A DNA stretch of 33,935 nucleotides from an uncultured Bacilli bacterium (GTDB lineage Bacteria > Bacillota_I > Bacilli_A > RF39 > UBA660), in assembly GCA_944331935.1 (NCBI GenBank), contig CALVIV010000014.1:1-33935 (forward strand), in the 5' to 3' direction. Numbering within the stretch: position 1 is the first letter of the stretch; each line of letters opens with the position of its first letter. The position numbers and the translations under genes were made by a program. Of this stretch, positions 23,240 to 31,756 are shown in pieces. The notes beneath the pieces are model-generated. The model did not search any database. It had not been told where the DNA came from and saw only the letters and a list, made by a program, of their open reading frames with translations.

Positions 23240-24337
23240 ATGAGTTTAAAAGCAGGAATTATAGGACTACCAAATGTAGGTAAAAGTACATTGTTTAATG
23301 CCCTAACAAAAACCCACATCTTAGCAGAAAACTATCCATTCGCAACTATTGACCCTAATGTTGGAATAGTAAATGTTAAAGATGAAAGAATTGATAAATT
23401 ATCAAGTATGTATAATCCTAAAAGAACAATCTATACAAGTTATGAGTTCATTGATATAGCAGGACTTGTTAAAGGTGCAAGTAAAGGAGAAGGACTAGGT
23501 AATAAGTTCTTATCACATATAAGAGAAGTAGATGCCATCTGTGAAGTAGTAAGATGTTTTGATAATGGTAATATAATCCATGTCGATGGTAATGTAGACC
23601 CTATAAGAGATATTGAAACAATTAATCTAGAATTAGTGCTAGCAGACTTAGAAACAGTAACTAATAGAATAGGTAGAATTAGTAAAAAAGCTAGAATGAG
23701 TAAAGATAAAGATGAACTTTTAGAGTATGAAACTCTAGAAAAATTAAGAAAAGCTCTAGAAGAAAATACCCCAATAAGACTAATTGACTTAACAAAAGAA
23801 GAGAAATCTATTATCAAAAGCTTTAATCTTCTAACCGAAAAACCTTTGATTTATCTTGCCAATGTTAATGAAAGTGATTTAGGTACAGATAATGACTATG
23901 TTAAAAAAGTTAAAGAATATGCTAGCAAAGAAAATGCTAAAGTAATAGAAATATGTGCTAAAGTAGAAGAAGAGTTAAGTGAACTAGAAGAAGAGGATGC
24001 TAAAGAAATGTTAGAAGCTTTAGGACTAGAAAAAAGTGGACTAGACTCTCTAATCTCTGCAACCTATGACTTATTAGGACTTGCCACATATTTTACCGTA
24101 GGGCCAGATGAAGTAAGAGCTTGGACTTTCAAAAAAGGCATGAATGCTAAAAGCTGTGCTGGTATCATCCATACAGATTTTGAAAAAGGCTTTATTAAAG
24201 CAGAGGTTATCTCCTATGAAGACTTAATAGAGTGTGGTAGTGAATTAAAAGCAAGAGAAGCAGGTAAAGCAAGACTTGAAGGAAAAGACTATTTAATGCA
24301 AGATGGGGATATCTGTCACTTTAGATTTAATGTATAA
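23240..24337 (+). CDS. ychF: Redox-regulated ATPase YchF
   Basis: YchF (OLA1 family) is a P-loop protein of the Obg group that prefers ATP, binds ribosomes and is linked to oxidative-stress response. The 365-residue product equals the B. subtilis length. It begins [20 protein letters not shown] with the Walker [10 protein letters not shown] at 9-17, then [20 protein letters not shown], the NVNE motif in place of the usual GTPase NKxD, and a C-terminal TGS domain with [32 protein letters not shown] longer reading frame begins at 23093, but it runs through the transporter gene and terminator; the ATG at 23240 has AAGAGGT upstream. Confidence 0.97.
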   Translation: MSLKAGIIGLPNVGKSTLFNALTKTHILAENYPFATIDPNVGIVNVKDERIDKLSSMYNPKRTIYTSYEFIDIAGLVKGASKGEGLGNKFLSHIREVDAICEVVRCFDNGNIIHVDGNVDPIRDIETINLELVLADLETVTNRIGRISKKARMSKDKDELLEYETLEKLRKALEENTPIRLIDLTKEEKSIIKSFNLLTEKPLIYLANVNESDLGTDNDYVKKVKEYASKENAKVIEICAKVEEELSELEEEDAKEMLEALGLEKSGLDSLISATYDLLGLATYFTVGPDEVRAWTFKKGMNAKSCAGIIHTDFEKGFIKAEVISYEDLIECGSELKAREAGKARLEGKDYLMQDGDICHFRFNV

Positions 24338-24470
24338 TGGGCAAGATATACTAAACTAACAGTTCAAAATATAACCAGTTGTTATTGTTATATAAGCCAA
24401 GAAAAATATTTAATATTATTTATTTATAGAATAAAATGTATTATAATGAACTTAAGAGGAGTTGATTGAA
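24338..24470. other. Intergenic gap between ychF and the 24471 gene
   Basis: The gap has no tRNA or ORF that I can see. A weak six-base-pair stem (TATAAC/GTTATA, about 24370-24395) has no T tract. Near its end TATAAT (24442-24447) is followed by AGGAG and the next start, so the next gene is probably transcribed from here. Confidence 0.5.
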
Positions 24471-24932
24471 ATGCTTTATATTGATGAAAATACTATGTTG
24501 GCATGTACATTATTATCAGATGATTCCATTGCCGGTGTAGACTATAAAGATTTAGAAAAATTTGTAGAAGTATTCAAAAAAAATTTATCTGAAACAAAAG
24601 TAGAATATATCTTACCATTTTATCCGCACAATGGACTAACACATGGCTATGGAAGTTGGCAAGAAAACTTTGTTTGTTATGCTGGAAGATATTTTTGTAG
24701 ATTAGATGAAGAACAAGAAAAAAAATTTAAAGAAGAAAAAATATCCTCTTTAATTAGTGAACTAAATAAAGAGGGAGTTGAAGAAATGAATGCTACAAAC
24801 ATAGTACTAAATAGTATAGAAGCTTATAAACAAAGGAATAAAAAATTAGAAGAACCAAAGGTATTAAATAAAATAATAAAAAGAAAACAAGCCAAACCTT
24901 CACTAATAATTAATATATCTTCATCTAGATAG
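24471..24932 (+). CDS. Hypothetical protein, 153 aa
   Basis: I do not recognise this protein. It starts MLYIDENTMLACTLLSDD and has an aromatic-rich middle (FYPHNGLTHGYGSWQENFVC, about residues 45-65, and AGRYFCRLDEE). The rest is helical and lysine-rich (about 75-145), ending in a short hydrophobic stretch. It shows no signal peptide and no known catalytic motif; three or four cysteines are scattered. ATG 24471 lies nine bases after AGGAG, while the upstream TTG at 24462 touches it, so the ATG is chosen. It has its own -10 and is followed by a terminator-like hairpin, so it is a single gene placed between ychF and rpsF, where B. subtilis has none of this kind. Confidence 0.65.
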   Translation: MLYIDENTMLACTLLSDDSIAGVDYKDLEKFVEVFKKNLSETKVEYILPFYPHNGLTHGYGSWQENFVCYAGRYFCRLDEEQEKKFKEEKISSLISELNKEGVEEMNATNIVLNSIEAYKQRNKKLEEPKVLNKIIKRKQAKPSLIINISSSR

Positions 24933-24949
24933 AGAAGGATAAAAAAATT

Positions 24950-24978
24950 CAAAGAAAAAGATAGACTTTTCTTTTTTC
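24950..24978 (+). terminator. Terminator after the 24471 gene
   Basis: AAAGAAAAAG and CTTTTCTTT pair (one bulged A) around a five-base ATAGA loop and run into a T-rich tract. The hairpin overlaps the -35 region of the rpsF promoter, so it is a compact end-and-start. Confidence 0.5.
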
Positions 24979-24990
24979 TTTTGCTATAAT
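24962..24990 (+). promoter_or_regulatory. rpsF operon promoter
   Basis: TAGACT (24962-24967) and TATAAT (24985-24990) are 17 bases apart, with TGC before the -10 to make TGCTATAAT. It drives rpsF-ssb-rpsR. Confidence 0.75.
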
Positions 24991-25008
24991 ACTAGCGAGT
25001 ATTTAATT

Positions 25009-25048
25009 ACTCCTTACCTAGAAATAGGTCTTATGTCCAGAAGGAGGT
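25009..25048 (+). promoter_or_regulatory. rpsF leader hairpin covering the ribosome-binding site
   Basis: CTCCTT (25010-25015) pairs with AAGGAG (25041-25046), which is the Shine-Dalgarno of rpsF. Inside is a second perfect stem ACCTA-GAAA-TAGGT (25016-25029) with a GNRA loop, and an unpaired 11-base stretch (25030-25040) containing TCC. The known S6:S18 leader motif controls this operon in many bacteria by binding the S6-S18 complex. Position and overall shape agree, but I cannot confirm the motif's conserved CCG here. Confidence 0.6.
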
Positions 25049-25057
25049 GTACGTTTA

Positions 25058-25345
25058 ATGACAAATTATGAAATCATGTTTATCGTTAAACCAGATTTAG
25101 ATGAGGCTGCTATTAAAAAAGAAGCAGAAAATCTAAAGAAAGTTTTAACTGATAGAAAATGTAAGATTAATGAAGAAAAAGCAATGGGACAAAAAGAATT
25201 AGCTTATGAAATGAACAAATATAAAAATGGTTATTATTTCTTATATGTTGTAGAAGCAACTCATGAAGCAATTTCTGAATTTGACCGTCTAGCTCGTCTA
25301 AATGAAAACATTTTACGTCATTTAGTTATTAAATTAGACGATTAA
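25058..25345 (+). CDS. rpsF: Small-subunit ribosomal protein bS6
   Basis: bS6 binds S18 and 16S rRNA in the platform of the 30S subunit. The 95-residue product starts [20 protein letters not shown] and contains [22 protein letters not shown], matching the family, which usually has 95-100 residues. It is first in the rpsF-ssb-rpsR operon. The ribosome-binding site AAGGAGG lies about ten bases before the ATG and can be hidden by the leader hairpin described above, which would allow the S6-S18 complex to repress its own synthesis. Confidence 0.97.
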   Translation: MTNYEIMFIVKPDLDEAAIKKEAENLKKVLTDRKCKINEEKAMGQKELAYEMNKYKNGYYFLYVVEATHEAISEFDRLARLNENILRHLVIKLDD

Positions 25346-25359
25346 GAAAAGAGGTATTT

Positions 25360-25875
25360 ATGAATAAAGTATTTTTAATAGGTCGCTTAACTCGTGACCC
25401 TGAACTTCGTTATACAGGTAATAATACAGCAGTAGCAAGTTTTACTATCGCTGTTAATAGAACTTATACTAACCAAGCAGGAGAGCGTGAAGCAGATTTT
25501 ATACCAGTTGTAGTATGGCGTAGACAAGCTGAAAGTGTTAAAAACTATCTATCACAAGGTAGTCAAGTAGCAGTAGAAGGACGTATTCAAGTACGTAATT
25601 ATGATGACCAAAATGGACAACGTCGTTACGTTACTGAAGTAATCGCTGATAGTGTTGAATTTATTGGTTCAAAAAGAGATAATAATGGCTCCCAAGGAAC
25701 TAATACTAACAACTATAACAGTGGAGTGACATCCGCTCCATCTACTCCATCAGAACCTACTCCATATGACTTTACTGATACACCATCATCAAATAATGGA
25801 ACAGATATTTCAAATGACCCATATAAAGACTTTGGAGCAAGTATTGAAATAGATGATAGTGAATTACCATTTTAA
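25360..25875 (+). CDS. ssb: Single-stranded DNA-binding protein SSB
   Basis: SSB protects single-stranded DNA during replication and repair and recruits partners through its C-terminal tip. The 171-residue product has an N-terminal OB fold ([20 protein letters not shown] to about residue 105), a flexible linker rich in asparagine, serine, threonine and proline (about 108-155), and the acidic tip DDSELPF. The family end is DDDLPF. The position between rpsF and rpsR is conserved in Bacilli. AGAGG lies just before the ATG. Confidence 0.97.
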   Translation: MNKVFLIGRLTRDPELRYTGNNTAVASFTIAVNRTYTNQAGEREADFIPVVVWRRQAESVKNYLSQGSQVAVEGRIQVRNYDDQNGQRRYVTEVIADSVEFIGSKRDNNGSQGTNTNNYNSGVTSAPSTPSEPTPYDFTDTPSSNNGTDISNDPYKDFGASIEIDDSELPF

Positions 25876-25894
25876 AAGAAGGGAGGAATAGTCT

Positions 25895-26131
25895 ATGGCT
25901 AAAGACTTTAAAGAACATAAAGAATTTGGACGTCGTAAAAAGAAAGTATGTATAATGTGTGCTGGAAAAGACGTTAACTATAAAGATGTTGATACATTAA
26001 GAAGATTTATTAACGATAGAGGTAAAATTGTTCCTCGTCGTGTAACAGGAACTTGTGCTCGTCATCAAAGACATATAGCAAGAGAAATTAAAAGAGCAAG
26101 AGCTATTGGTCTATTACCATTTACTAAGTAA
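25895..26131 (+). CDS. rpsR: Small-subunit ribosomal protein bS18
   Basis: bS18 pairs with S6 in the 30S platform. The 78-residue product ends [20 protein letters not shown], an almost universal S18 C-terminus. The N-terminal part has [19 protein letters not shown], with two cysteines (C-x-x-C) as in zinc-binding forms of S18; other cysteines for a full zinc site are not obvious, except in GTCARH. GGGAGG precedes the ATG at eight bases. A strong terminator follows at once. Confidence 0.97.
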   Translation: MAKDFKEHKEFGRRKKKVCIMCAGKDVNYKDVDTLRRFINDRGKIVPRRVTGTCARHQRHIAREIKRARAIGLLPFTK

Positions 26132-26155
26132 ATAGAAACATCTATTTACTTTTTT
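26126..26155 (+). terminator. rpsR operon terminator
   Basis: An eleven-base-pair stem AAGTAAATAGA/TCTATTTACTT with an AACA loop is followed by five more T residues. The rpsR stop codon lies in the left arm. Confidence 0.88.
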
Positions 26156-26165
26156 CATTACAAGT

Positions 26166-26194
26166 TTTACTTCTACCCTAAAATAGTATATAAT
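26166..26194 (+). promoter_or_regulatory. Promoter of the DHH-rplI-dnaB operon
   Basis: TTTACT (26166-26171) and a perfect TATAAT (26189-26194) are 17 bases apart. They lie 28 bases before the DHH gene, after the rpsR terminator. Confidence 0.7.
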
Positions 26195-26221
26195 ATTAAC
26201 AAGGGATAAAAGGAGGATCTA

Positions 26222-27214
26222 ATGAAATTAATAGAAAGAAAAAAAGAACTAAAGCAAAAATTAAAATCTGCAAAAACAGTTTTTATTATGGCTCATAAAG
26301 ATTTAGATTTAGATGCCCTAGGAAGTTCTATAGGTCTTTACATTATCTTAGAAAAACTAAATAAAAATTGTTTTCTAATTATTAATGATACAAAGCATGA
26401 ATCTGGTGTCTCTAAAGTATTTAAAGAACTAGAAGGATGCCTAAATATAATTAAAGATAGTGAAATAGAAGATAATCTTTATATAAGAAGTAAGAAAAAT
26501 CTATTAGTAATATTAGATACAAATAAAGAAGAATTGGTCCAAGCAAGAGATGCTATTAATTATTTTGATAAAGAAAATATAGTAATATTAGACCATCATG
26601 AACTAGGAGAAACATCAATTGATGCTGGACTTATGATAATAGATAATGATATTTCTAGTACTTGTGAAATGATTACTAATCTAATAGAAGCCTATAAAAT
26701 GGAACTTGACCCTTATTATGCAACTCTTTTATTATCAGGAATTGTCTTAGATACTAATAACTTTACATTAAAAACAAATTCTGAGACTTACTATGCTGCC
26801 TATTACTTATCAAGTATGGGTGCCAGTACTAAGAAAGTTCAGTATCTATTAAAACAAGATTTAAAAGAGTACATTGAAAGACAAAAAGTAATTACTAATG
26901 TCGATATTATAAATAATAGAATCGCTATCGCTAAAGGTAGTCCTTACATGGTATATCGAAGAGAAGATATCGCTAAAATAGCCGATACCCTTCTATTCTT
27001 TAACGATATAGAAGCATCATTTGTTATTGCCAAAACTACTTCTAAAACCATCTCTATTAGTGGTAGAAGTCTAGGTAACTATGACATTTCTAAAATACTT
27101 ACCCCATTAGGTGGTGGCGGAAACAAGACCGTAGGGGCAACACGAATAAGTGATAGTACTATTAGTAAAGTAGAGACTAAACTAAAACAAATCTTAAAAA
27201 AAGAGGAGGAATAG
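26222..27214 (+). CDS. DHH/DHHA1 phosphodiesterase, GdpP-type catalytic part only
   Basis: In Bacilli GdpP breaks down the second messenger c-di-AMP; it has two membrane helices, PAS and degenerate GGDEF domains, then DHH/DHHA1. This 330-residue protein has only the last part. Motifs are [12 protein letters not shown] (about 24-35), [14 protein letters not shown] (about 122-129), a GdpP-like [26 protein letters not shown] and the DHHA1 end [13 protein letters not shown]. Its position just before rplI and dnaB is exactly that of gdpP (yybT) in B. subtilis, and conserved stretches favour it over NrnA or PdeA-type stand-alone proteins. There is no signal peptide or membrane helix, so it is probably cytosolic. 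Activity on c-di-AMP or pApA is an inference. AGGAGG precedes the ATG; rplI starts one base after its stop. Confidence 0.85.
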   Translation: MKLIERKKELKQKLKSAKTVFIMAHKDLDLDALGSSIGLYIILEKLNKNCFLIINDTKHESGVSKVFKELEGCLNIIKDSEIEDNLYIRSKKNLLVILDTNKEELVQARDAINYFDKENIVILDHHELGETSIDAGLMIIDNDISSTCEMITNLIEAYKMELDPYYATLLLSGIVLDTNNFTLKTNSETYYAAYYLSSMGASTKKVQYLLKQDLKEYIERQKVITNVDIINNRIAIAKGSPYMVYRREDIAKIADTLLFFNDIEASFVIAKTTSKTISISGRSLGNYDISKILTPLGGGGNKTVGATRISDSTISKVETKLKQILKKEEE

Positions 27215-27215
27215 C

Positions 27216-27656
27216 ATGGAAGTAATCTTTATAAAAGATTTAAAAGGACAAGGTAAAAAGGGAGAAATAAAAGAAGTAAAAGATGGATATGCTGAAAACT
27301 TCTTAATAAAAAAAGGCTATGCGATTAAGTCTACTAAAACCTCTTTAGAGAAACTAGCTGATGAAAACAAAGCTAAAAAAGAAGAAGAGGAAAAAGCTAA
27401 GAAAGAAGCAATAAGTTTAAAAGAAAAATTAGAGAAAGTAACTTTAACTTTTAAAGTTAAAACAGGAGATAATGATAAAGTCTTTGGAAGTATTAGTGTT
27501 AAACAAATAAAAGAAGCCCTAAAAGAAAAAGGTTATGACTTTGATAAAAGTATGATTAAACTAACAAGTTCTCCTTCATCTTTAGGTTTTCATAATATCG
27601 AAGTAGAGCTATATAAAAACATAACTGCCAAAGTAAAAATACATTTAGTTAAGTAG
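27216..27656 (+). CDS. rplI: Large-subunit ribosomal protein bL9
   Basis: bL9 binds 23S rRNA and extends from the 50S subunit; it helps keep reading-frame fidelity. The 146-residue product starts with the family signature [35 protein letters not shown], has a lysine/glutamate-rich connecting helix (about 50-75) and a C-terminal domain with [14 protein letters not shown] and VKIHLVK. Ribosome-binding GGAGG is formed from the end of the previous gene. The gdpP-rplI-dnaB order is the usual one in Bacilli. dnaB begins nine bases after its stop. Confidence 0.97.
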   Translation: MEVIFIKDLKGQGKKGEIKEVKDGYAENFLIKKGYAIKSTKTSLEKLADENKAKKEEEEKAKKEAISLKEKLEKVTLTFKVKTGDNDKVFGSISVKQIKEALKEKGYDFDKSMIKLTSSPSSLGFHNIEVELYKNITAKVKIHLVK

Positions 27657-27664
27657 GTGATAAT

Positions 27665-29011
27665 ATGGCTGTAAGACCAAGCCCTCACAATTTAGAAGCA
27701 GAAAAAAGTGTCTTAGGTTCTTGTTTTCTTTCAAATAATGCTTTATTAATGGCTATAGAAGCCTTAGATGAGACTGACTTTTATGATGCTAGACATGCTA
27801 AAATATTTACAGCATTAAAAAAATTAGTTGAAGAAAAAACACCTGTTGACTTAACTACTTTAACAACAGAATTAACTAAACTAAACTATTTAAATGATGT
27901 AGGAGGAGTTGCGTATTTAACAGAAATAACAACCTTTGTTCCAACCGCTACTAATGTAGAATACTATATAAAAGAAGTAGATAATGCTTCTCTTCTTAGA
28001 AGATTAATTGAAACAGCAGAATCTATCGCTACCATGGGATATAATAGTGAAGAAAGTATAGGTGATATCTTAGATAGTGCCGAACGTAAAATCTTAACTA
28101 TCGCTAAGAATAGAAAAGCTAGTGAGTTTAAATCTATAGGTGAAGTCTTAAAAAAGACTGAAGAAGACTTACAAAAGCTTGCCGAAGCGAAAGGAGAAAT
28201 AACAGGTATCCCTACAGGATGGTATGATATTGATAAAGTAACAGCAGGACTTCATGAAAATGAACTTATAATTCTTGCCGCTCGTCCTGGTATGGGTAAA
28301 ACTGCCTTTGCCCTTAACCTTGCTACTTATGTAACAACACACACAGATAAAACAGTCGCTGTATTCAACCTTGAAATGGGAGCAGAACAACTTGCTAACC
28401 GTATTATCTCATCTCTTGGACAAATAGAAGGATACAAACTTAGAACTGGTAAAATGTTAAATAATGACTGGAAGAGATTTGACCAGGCAGTTAGTAGATT
28501 AGATAATTCTAAACTATATATAGATGATACTCCAGGTATAACAATTGGAGAAATACGTGCGAAATGTCGTCGTTTAGCGTCATCTCCAGATGGCCTTGAC
28601 CTTGTAATAATCGACTACCTTCAATTAATATCAGGTGGTAAAAACTATGGAGCCAATCGTCAACAAGAAGTAGCAGATATCTCAAGAAGTCTAAAAACTC
28701 TTGCGATGGAGTTACATATTCCCGTAATTGCCTTAGCCCAACTTTCTCGTAGTGTTGAAGGAAGAGAAGATAAAAGACCAATGCTATCAGATTTAAGGGA
28801 GTCAGGTTCAATCGAGCAGGATGCCGACCTTGTAGGTTTCCTTTATCGTGATGATTATTACAATAAAGAAGCTAAAAACGATGCTACAAGTATCAGTGAA
28901 TTTATAATCGCTAAGCACCGTGCTGGACCTCAAGCTACTATCCAGTTACTATTTAAAAAAGATACATCTACATTCTTAAATATGAGCAAAAACGAAATAG
29001 AGGAGGAATAA
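27665..29011 (+). CDS. dnaB: Replicative DNA helicase DnaB
   Basis: DnaB (DnaC in B. subtilis) is the hexameric ring helicase at the fork. The 448-residue product has the N-terminal primase-binding domain (starting RPSPHNLEAEKSVLGSCFL), a linker, and the RecA-like C-terminal domain with Walker A ARPGMGKTA (about residue 205-213) and the Walker B region LVIIDYLQLI. The DnaB signature PVIALAQLSRSVEGREDKRPMLSDLRESGSIEQDAD follows, with the arginine-finger region near FLYRDDYY. TAGGTGAT lies before the ATG. The M23 peptidase gene starts one base after its stop. Confidence 0.97.
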   Translation: MAVRPSPHNLEAEKSVLGSCFLSNNALLMAIEALDETDFYDARHAKIFTALKKLVEEKTPVDLTTLTTELTKLNYLNDVGGVAYLTEITTFVPTATNVEYYIKEVDNASLLRRLIETAESIATMGYNSEESIGDILDSAERKILTIAKNRKASEFKSIGEVLKKTEEDLQKLAEAKGEITGIPTGWYDIDKVTAGLHENELIILAARPGMGKTAFALNLATYVTTHTDKTVAVFNLEMGAEQLANRIISSLGQIEGYKLRTGKMLNNDWKRFDQAVSRLDNSKLYIDDTPGITIGEIRAKCRRLASSPDGLDLVIIDYLQLISGGKNYGANRQQEVADISRSLKTLAMELHIPVIALAQLSRSVEGREDKRPMLSDLRESGSIEQDADLVGFLYRDDYYNKEAKNDATSISEFIIAKHRAGPQATIQLLFKKDTSTFLNMSKNEIEEE

Positions 29012-29012
29012 G

Positions 29013-30530
29013 ATGAATATAAAAACTATAATTACAATCATAGTTGCCTTAATGGTAAGTCTCATTATAATATTTATAACTCCTAAAGAAGAAACATTAA
29101 CCCCTAAAAACGTTTATCGTGTCTATCTAGCCGGTAAATCAGTAGGATTAATAGATGATAAAGACTCACTAGACGAGTATATAGATAAAGAACAACAGAC
29201 TTTAAAAGATAAATACAAAGCTGACAAAGTCTATGCTCCAGAAGACTTAGAAGTAGTAAAAGATGTAACCTATAATGAAAACATATCTACAACAGAAGAA
29301 ATATACAATAAAATTAAGGACATCGAGCCATTTACTATTAAAGGATATGCTATAACAATAGAAGGTCTTGATAGTACTAATGAAGAAGGAGAAACAATAA
29401 AAGGAAAAGACCAAACTATCTATGTTTTAGATAAAAAAGTTTTTGAAGAAGCAATGGATAATACGATAAGGTCATTTGTAGATAGTGATAGTTATGATAA
29501 ATATCTAAATAATGACCAAAAAGAAATTGAAAGTGGCAAAACAGGAACAGTTATAGAAAATATTTATATAGAAAACAAAGTAACTATAAAAGAAACAAAT
29601 ATTCCATCAGATGAAACTATTTATGAAAATGTTGATGATTTAAGTAAATACTTACTATTTGGAACTCTAGATGAACAACAAAAATATACCGTTCAAGCAG
29701 GAGATACAATCAGTGATGTCGCCTTCAATAACAAACTATCTAATGAAGAGTTCTTAATCGCTAATCCAGAGTTTACAGATGCTAATAACCTTCTATATGA
29801 AGGACAAAATGTTACAATAAGTATTATTAAACCACAATTTAGATTAGTAGAAATAGACCACCAAGTTACAACTCAGGATATACCTTATGAAACAGAGACA
29901 AGATATGATAATACCCAGTATTCTACCTATGAAGAAACAATTCAAGAAGGAGTAAATGGATCTCAATTAGTAACATCAAAAGTAGAAAAGGTTAATGGAC
30001 AAGTAGAAAGTGCTGTTATTGATAATAATGCTACTCAAGTTTTAAAAGAGCCTGTTAAGAGAATTGTAGTTAAAGGTACTAAACAAAGAGAAAGCAGCGG
30101 AGGAGTAAACAGTGGATTAAGTAGTAACAGTAAAGTAGAAGGATACTGGTTATGGCCTACAAGAACTCCATACTATATAAGTAGTCCATATGCTTATCGT
30201 TGGGGAACTCTTCATGATGGTATGGATATAGCAGGTGCCGGTTTCGGCTCACCAATTTATGCCTCTAATAATGGTATAGTAGTAGCATCATCTTATAAAT
30301 ATGATAATGGTGAATATATTGTTATTAATCATAACAATGGTTACTATACAATGTATGCTCATCTTGCTGAACGTTATGTTAGTGTAGGACAAGAAGTTTC
30401 GCAAGGAGATACTATTGGAGCGATGGGTAGGACAGGAGCAGCTACAGGAGTTCATCTTCACTTTGGATTATGGAGAGGATATCCATATAGCCGTGGTTCA
30501 TCTTCTATGAATCCTATGAGTCTATTCTAA
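29013..30530 (+). CDS. Membrane-anchored LysM-G5-M23 peptidase
   Basis: This 505-residue protein is a cell-wall peptidase, probably cleaving peptidoglycan cross-links. In order: an N-terminal membrane anchor (about residues 5-23, uncleaved signal type), an extracellular helical/beta region (30-220), a LysM-type peptidoglycan-binding repeat (YTVQAGDTISDVAFNNKLSNEEF, about 224-272), a G5 domain (about 275-353), a glycine/serine linker and a C-terminal M23/LytM domain. Metal-binding residues are visible in HDGMDIAG near residue 400 and HLHFG near 480. GGAGG is six bases before the ATG. It lies between dnaB and walJ, where B. subtilis has walRK-walHI. The exact bond cut is not known from sequence. 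Confidence 0.9.
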   Translation: MNIKTIITIIVALMVSLIIIFITPKEETLTPKNVYRVYLAGKSVGLIDDKDSLDEYIDKEQQTLKDKYKADKVYAPEDLEVVKDVTYNENISTTEEIYNKIKDIEPFTIKGYAITIEGLDSTNEEGETIKGKDQTIYVLDKKVFEEAMDNTIRSFVDSDSYDKYLNNDQKEIESGKTGTVIENIYIENKVTIKETNIPSDETIYENVDDLSKYLLFGTLDEQQKYTVQAGDTISDVAFNNKLSNEEFLIANPEFTDANNLLYEGQNVTISIIKPQFRLVEIDHQVTTQDIPYETETRYDNTQYSTYEETIQEGVNGSQLVTSKVEKVNGQVESAVIDNNATQVLKEPVKRIVVKGTKQRESSGGVNSGLSSNSKVEGYWLWPTRTPYYISSPYAYRWGTLHDGMDIAGAGFGSPIYASNNGIVVASSYKYDNGEYIVINHNNGYYTMYAHLAERYVSVGQEVSQGDTIGAMGRTGAATGVHLHFGLWRGYPYSRGSSSMNPMSLF

Positions 30531-31315
30531 TGAAAATAAAAGTACTAGCGAGTGGATCTAAAGGAAACTGTTCCTTAATAGAAACAGCATCTGCTCGCTT
30601 TCTTATTGATATAGGAATTACCTATCAAAGATTAAAAAAAGAATTAGAGAAGATGAACTTAAACTTAGATGATATAGATGCCCTCCTTTTAACCCATGCT
30701 CATAATGACCATACAAGTGGTCTTAAAGTCCTTTTAAAACATACCAACTTTAAGATTTATGCAAATAAAGATATTATAAAAGAACTAACCGTAGATATAG
30801 ATAAAGAAAGAATAGAACTTTATGATAGTATTATGCATTTAAATAGTACAGAACTAACCATCTTTAAGACAAGTCATGATGCCAAAGGCTCAGTTGGTTT
30901 CTTAATAACAGATGATGGAAGTTCCTTAGTATATATAACAGATACGGGATACTTAAATCGTAAGTACTTTAAATTACTAACAAACAGAAATATTTATTAT
31001 ATAGAAAGTAATCATGATGAGAAAATGCTTATGGATGGACCTTATCCTTATTACTTAAAACAAAGAATACTTAGTGATGAAGGGCATCTGTCTAATGAGA
31101 CAACTTCAAAATATTTAAAGAAATTAGTAGGAGATAGTACTAAGTACATAATTCTCGCTCATTTAAGTGAACATAACAATAAAGAAGAACTTGCTTATAC
31201 AACAACTAGAGTTGCTCTACAAGATAGAAGTGATATTAAAATATTAGTAGCCAAACAAAATGAGGCATTAGAAGAAATAGAGGTAATATATGATAAAGTT
31301 AATATGTGTAGGTAA
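30530..31315 (+). CDS. walJ: WalJ/YycJ-type metallo-beta-lactamase-fold hydrolase
   Basis: WalJ (YycJ) is a metallo-beta-lactamase-fold protein with reported DNA exonuclease activity, linked in Bacilli to cell division and mismatch repair. The 261-residue product has the metal-binding HAHNDHTSGL (about 55-64) and the family starting MKIKVLASGSKGNCSLIE. Further metal ligands include SHDAKGSVGF, ITDTGYL and AHLSEHNN near the C-terminus. Its start overlaps the stop of the M23 gene (TAATG), and it overlaps rlmH by 26 bases. The usual neighbours walR and walK are absent from this window. Confidence 0.93.
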   Translation: MKIKVLASGSKGNCSLIETASARFLIDIGITYQRLKKELEKMNLNLDDIDALLLTHAHNDHTSGLKVLLKHTNFKIYANKDIIKELTVDIDKERIELYDSIMHLNSTELTIFKTSHDAKGSVGFLITDDGSSLVYITDTGYLNRKYFKLLTNRNIYYIESNHDEKMLMDGPYPYYLKQRILSDEGHLSNETTSKYLKKLVGDSTKYIILAHLSEHNNKEELAYTTTRVALQDRSDIKILVAKQNEALEEIEVIYDKVNMCR

Positions 31316-31745
31316 AATAAAAGAAAAATACTTAAATGAGGCGATAGATGAATATAAAAAGAGGCTATCTAAATATACAAAATTAGACATAGTAGAACTA
31401 CCTGATAGTAGTTACAATGAAATAGATAAAGTAAAAAAAGAGGAAGGTAAACTCATTTTAAAGCACATAAAAGAAACTGATAATGTTATTATTCTTGACA
31501 TGAATGGACATGAGTTATCATCAGTAGAATTAACTACTAAATTATGTTCCTTAGAAGCGATGAATAGTAATATAACCTTTATAATAGGAGGAAGTTATGG
31601 CCTAAGTGAAGAAGTAAAGAAAAGAGCGAATTATAGTATATCTTTTTCTAAATTAACTTTTCCTCATCAACTATTTAGAGTTATATTACTAGAACAACTT
31701 TATAGAACATATAAAATAAGAAATAATGAAAACTATCATAAGTAG
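31290..31745 (+). CDS. rlmH: 23S rRNA (pseudouridine1915-N3)-methyltransferase RlmH
   Basis: RlmH is a SPOUT-class methyltransferase that methylates pseudouridine 1915 of 23S rRNA in assembled ribosomes. The 151 residues are close to the family size. It has MIKLICVGKIKEKYLNEAI at the start, the SAM-binding FIIGGSYGLSEEV and the C-terminal FSKLTFPHQLFRVILLEQLYRTYKIRNNENYHK, which carries the trefoil-knot and substrate-binding residues. The ATG at 31290 lies inside walJ with AGAGGTAAT just before it. ung follows about 11 bases after the stop. Confidence 0.97.
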   Translation: MIKLICVGKIKEKYLNEAIDEYKKRLSKYTKLDIVELPDSSYNEIDKVKKEEGKLILKHIKETDNVIILDMNGHELSSVELTTKLCSLEAMNSNITFIIGGSYGLSEEVKKRANYSISFSKLTFPHQLFRVILLEQLYRTYKIRNNENYHK

Positions 31746-31756
31746 GAGTGAGAAGT

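Noticed and set aside
24338-24470. A tRNA or small RNA in the ychF downstream gap.
   Set aside because: No cloverleaf or other convincing structure; only a weak six-base-pair stem is present.
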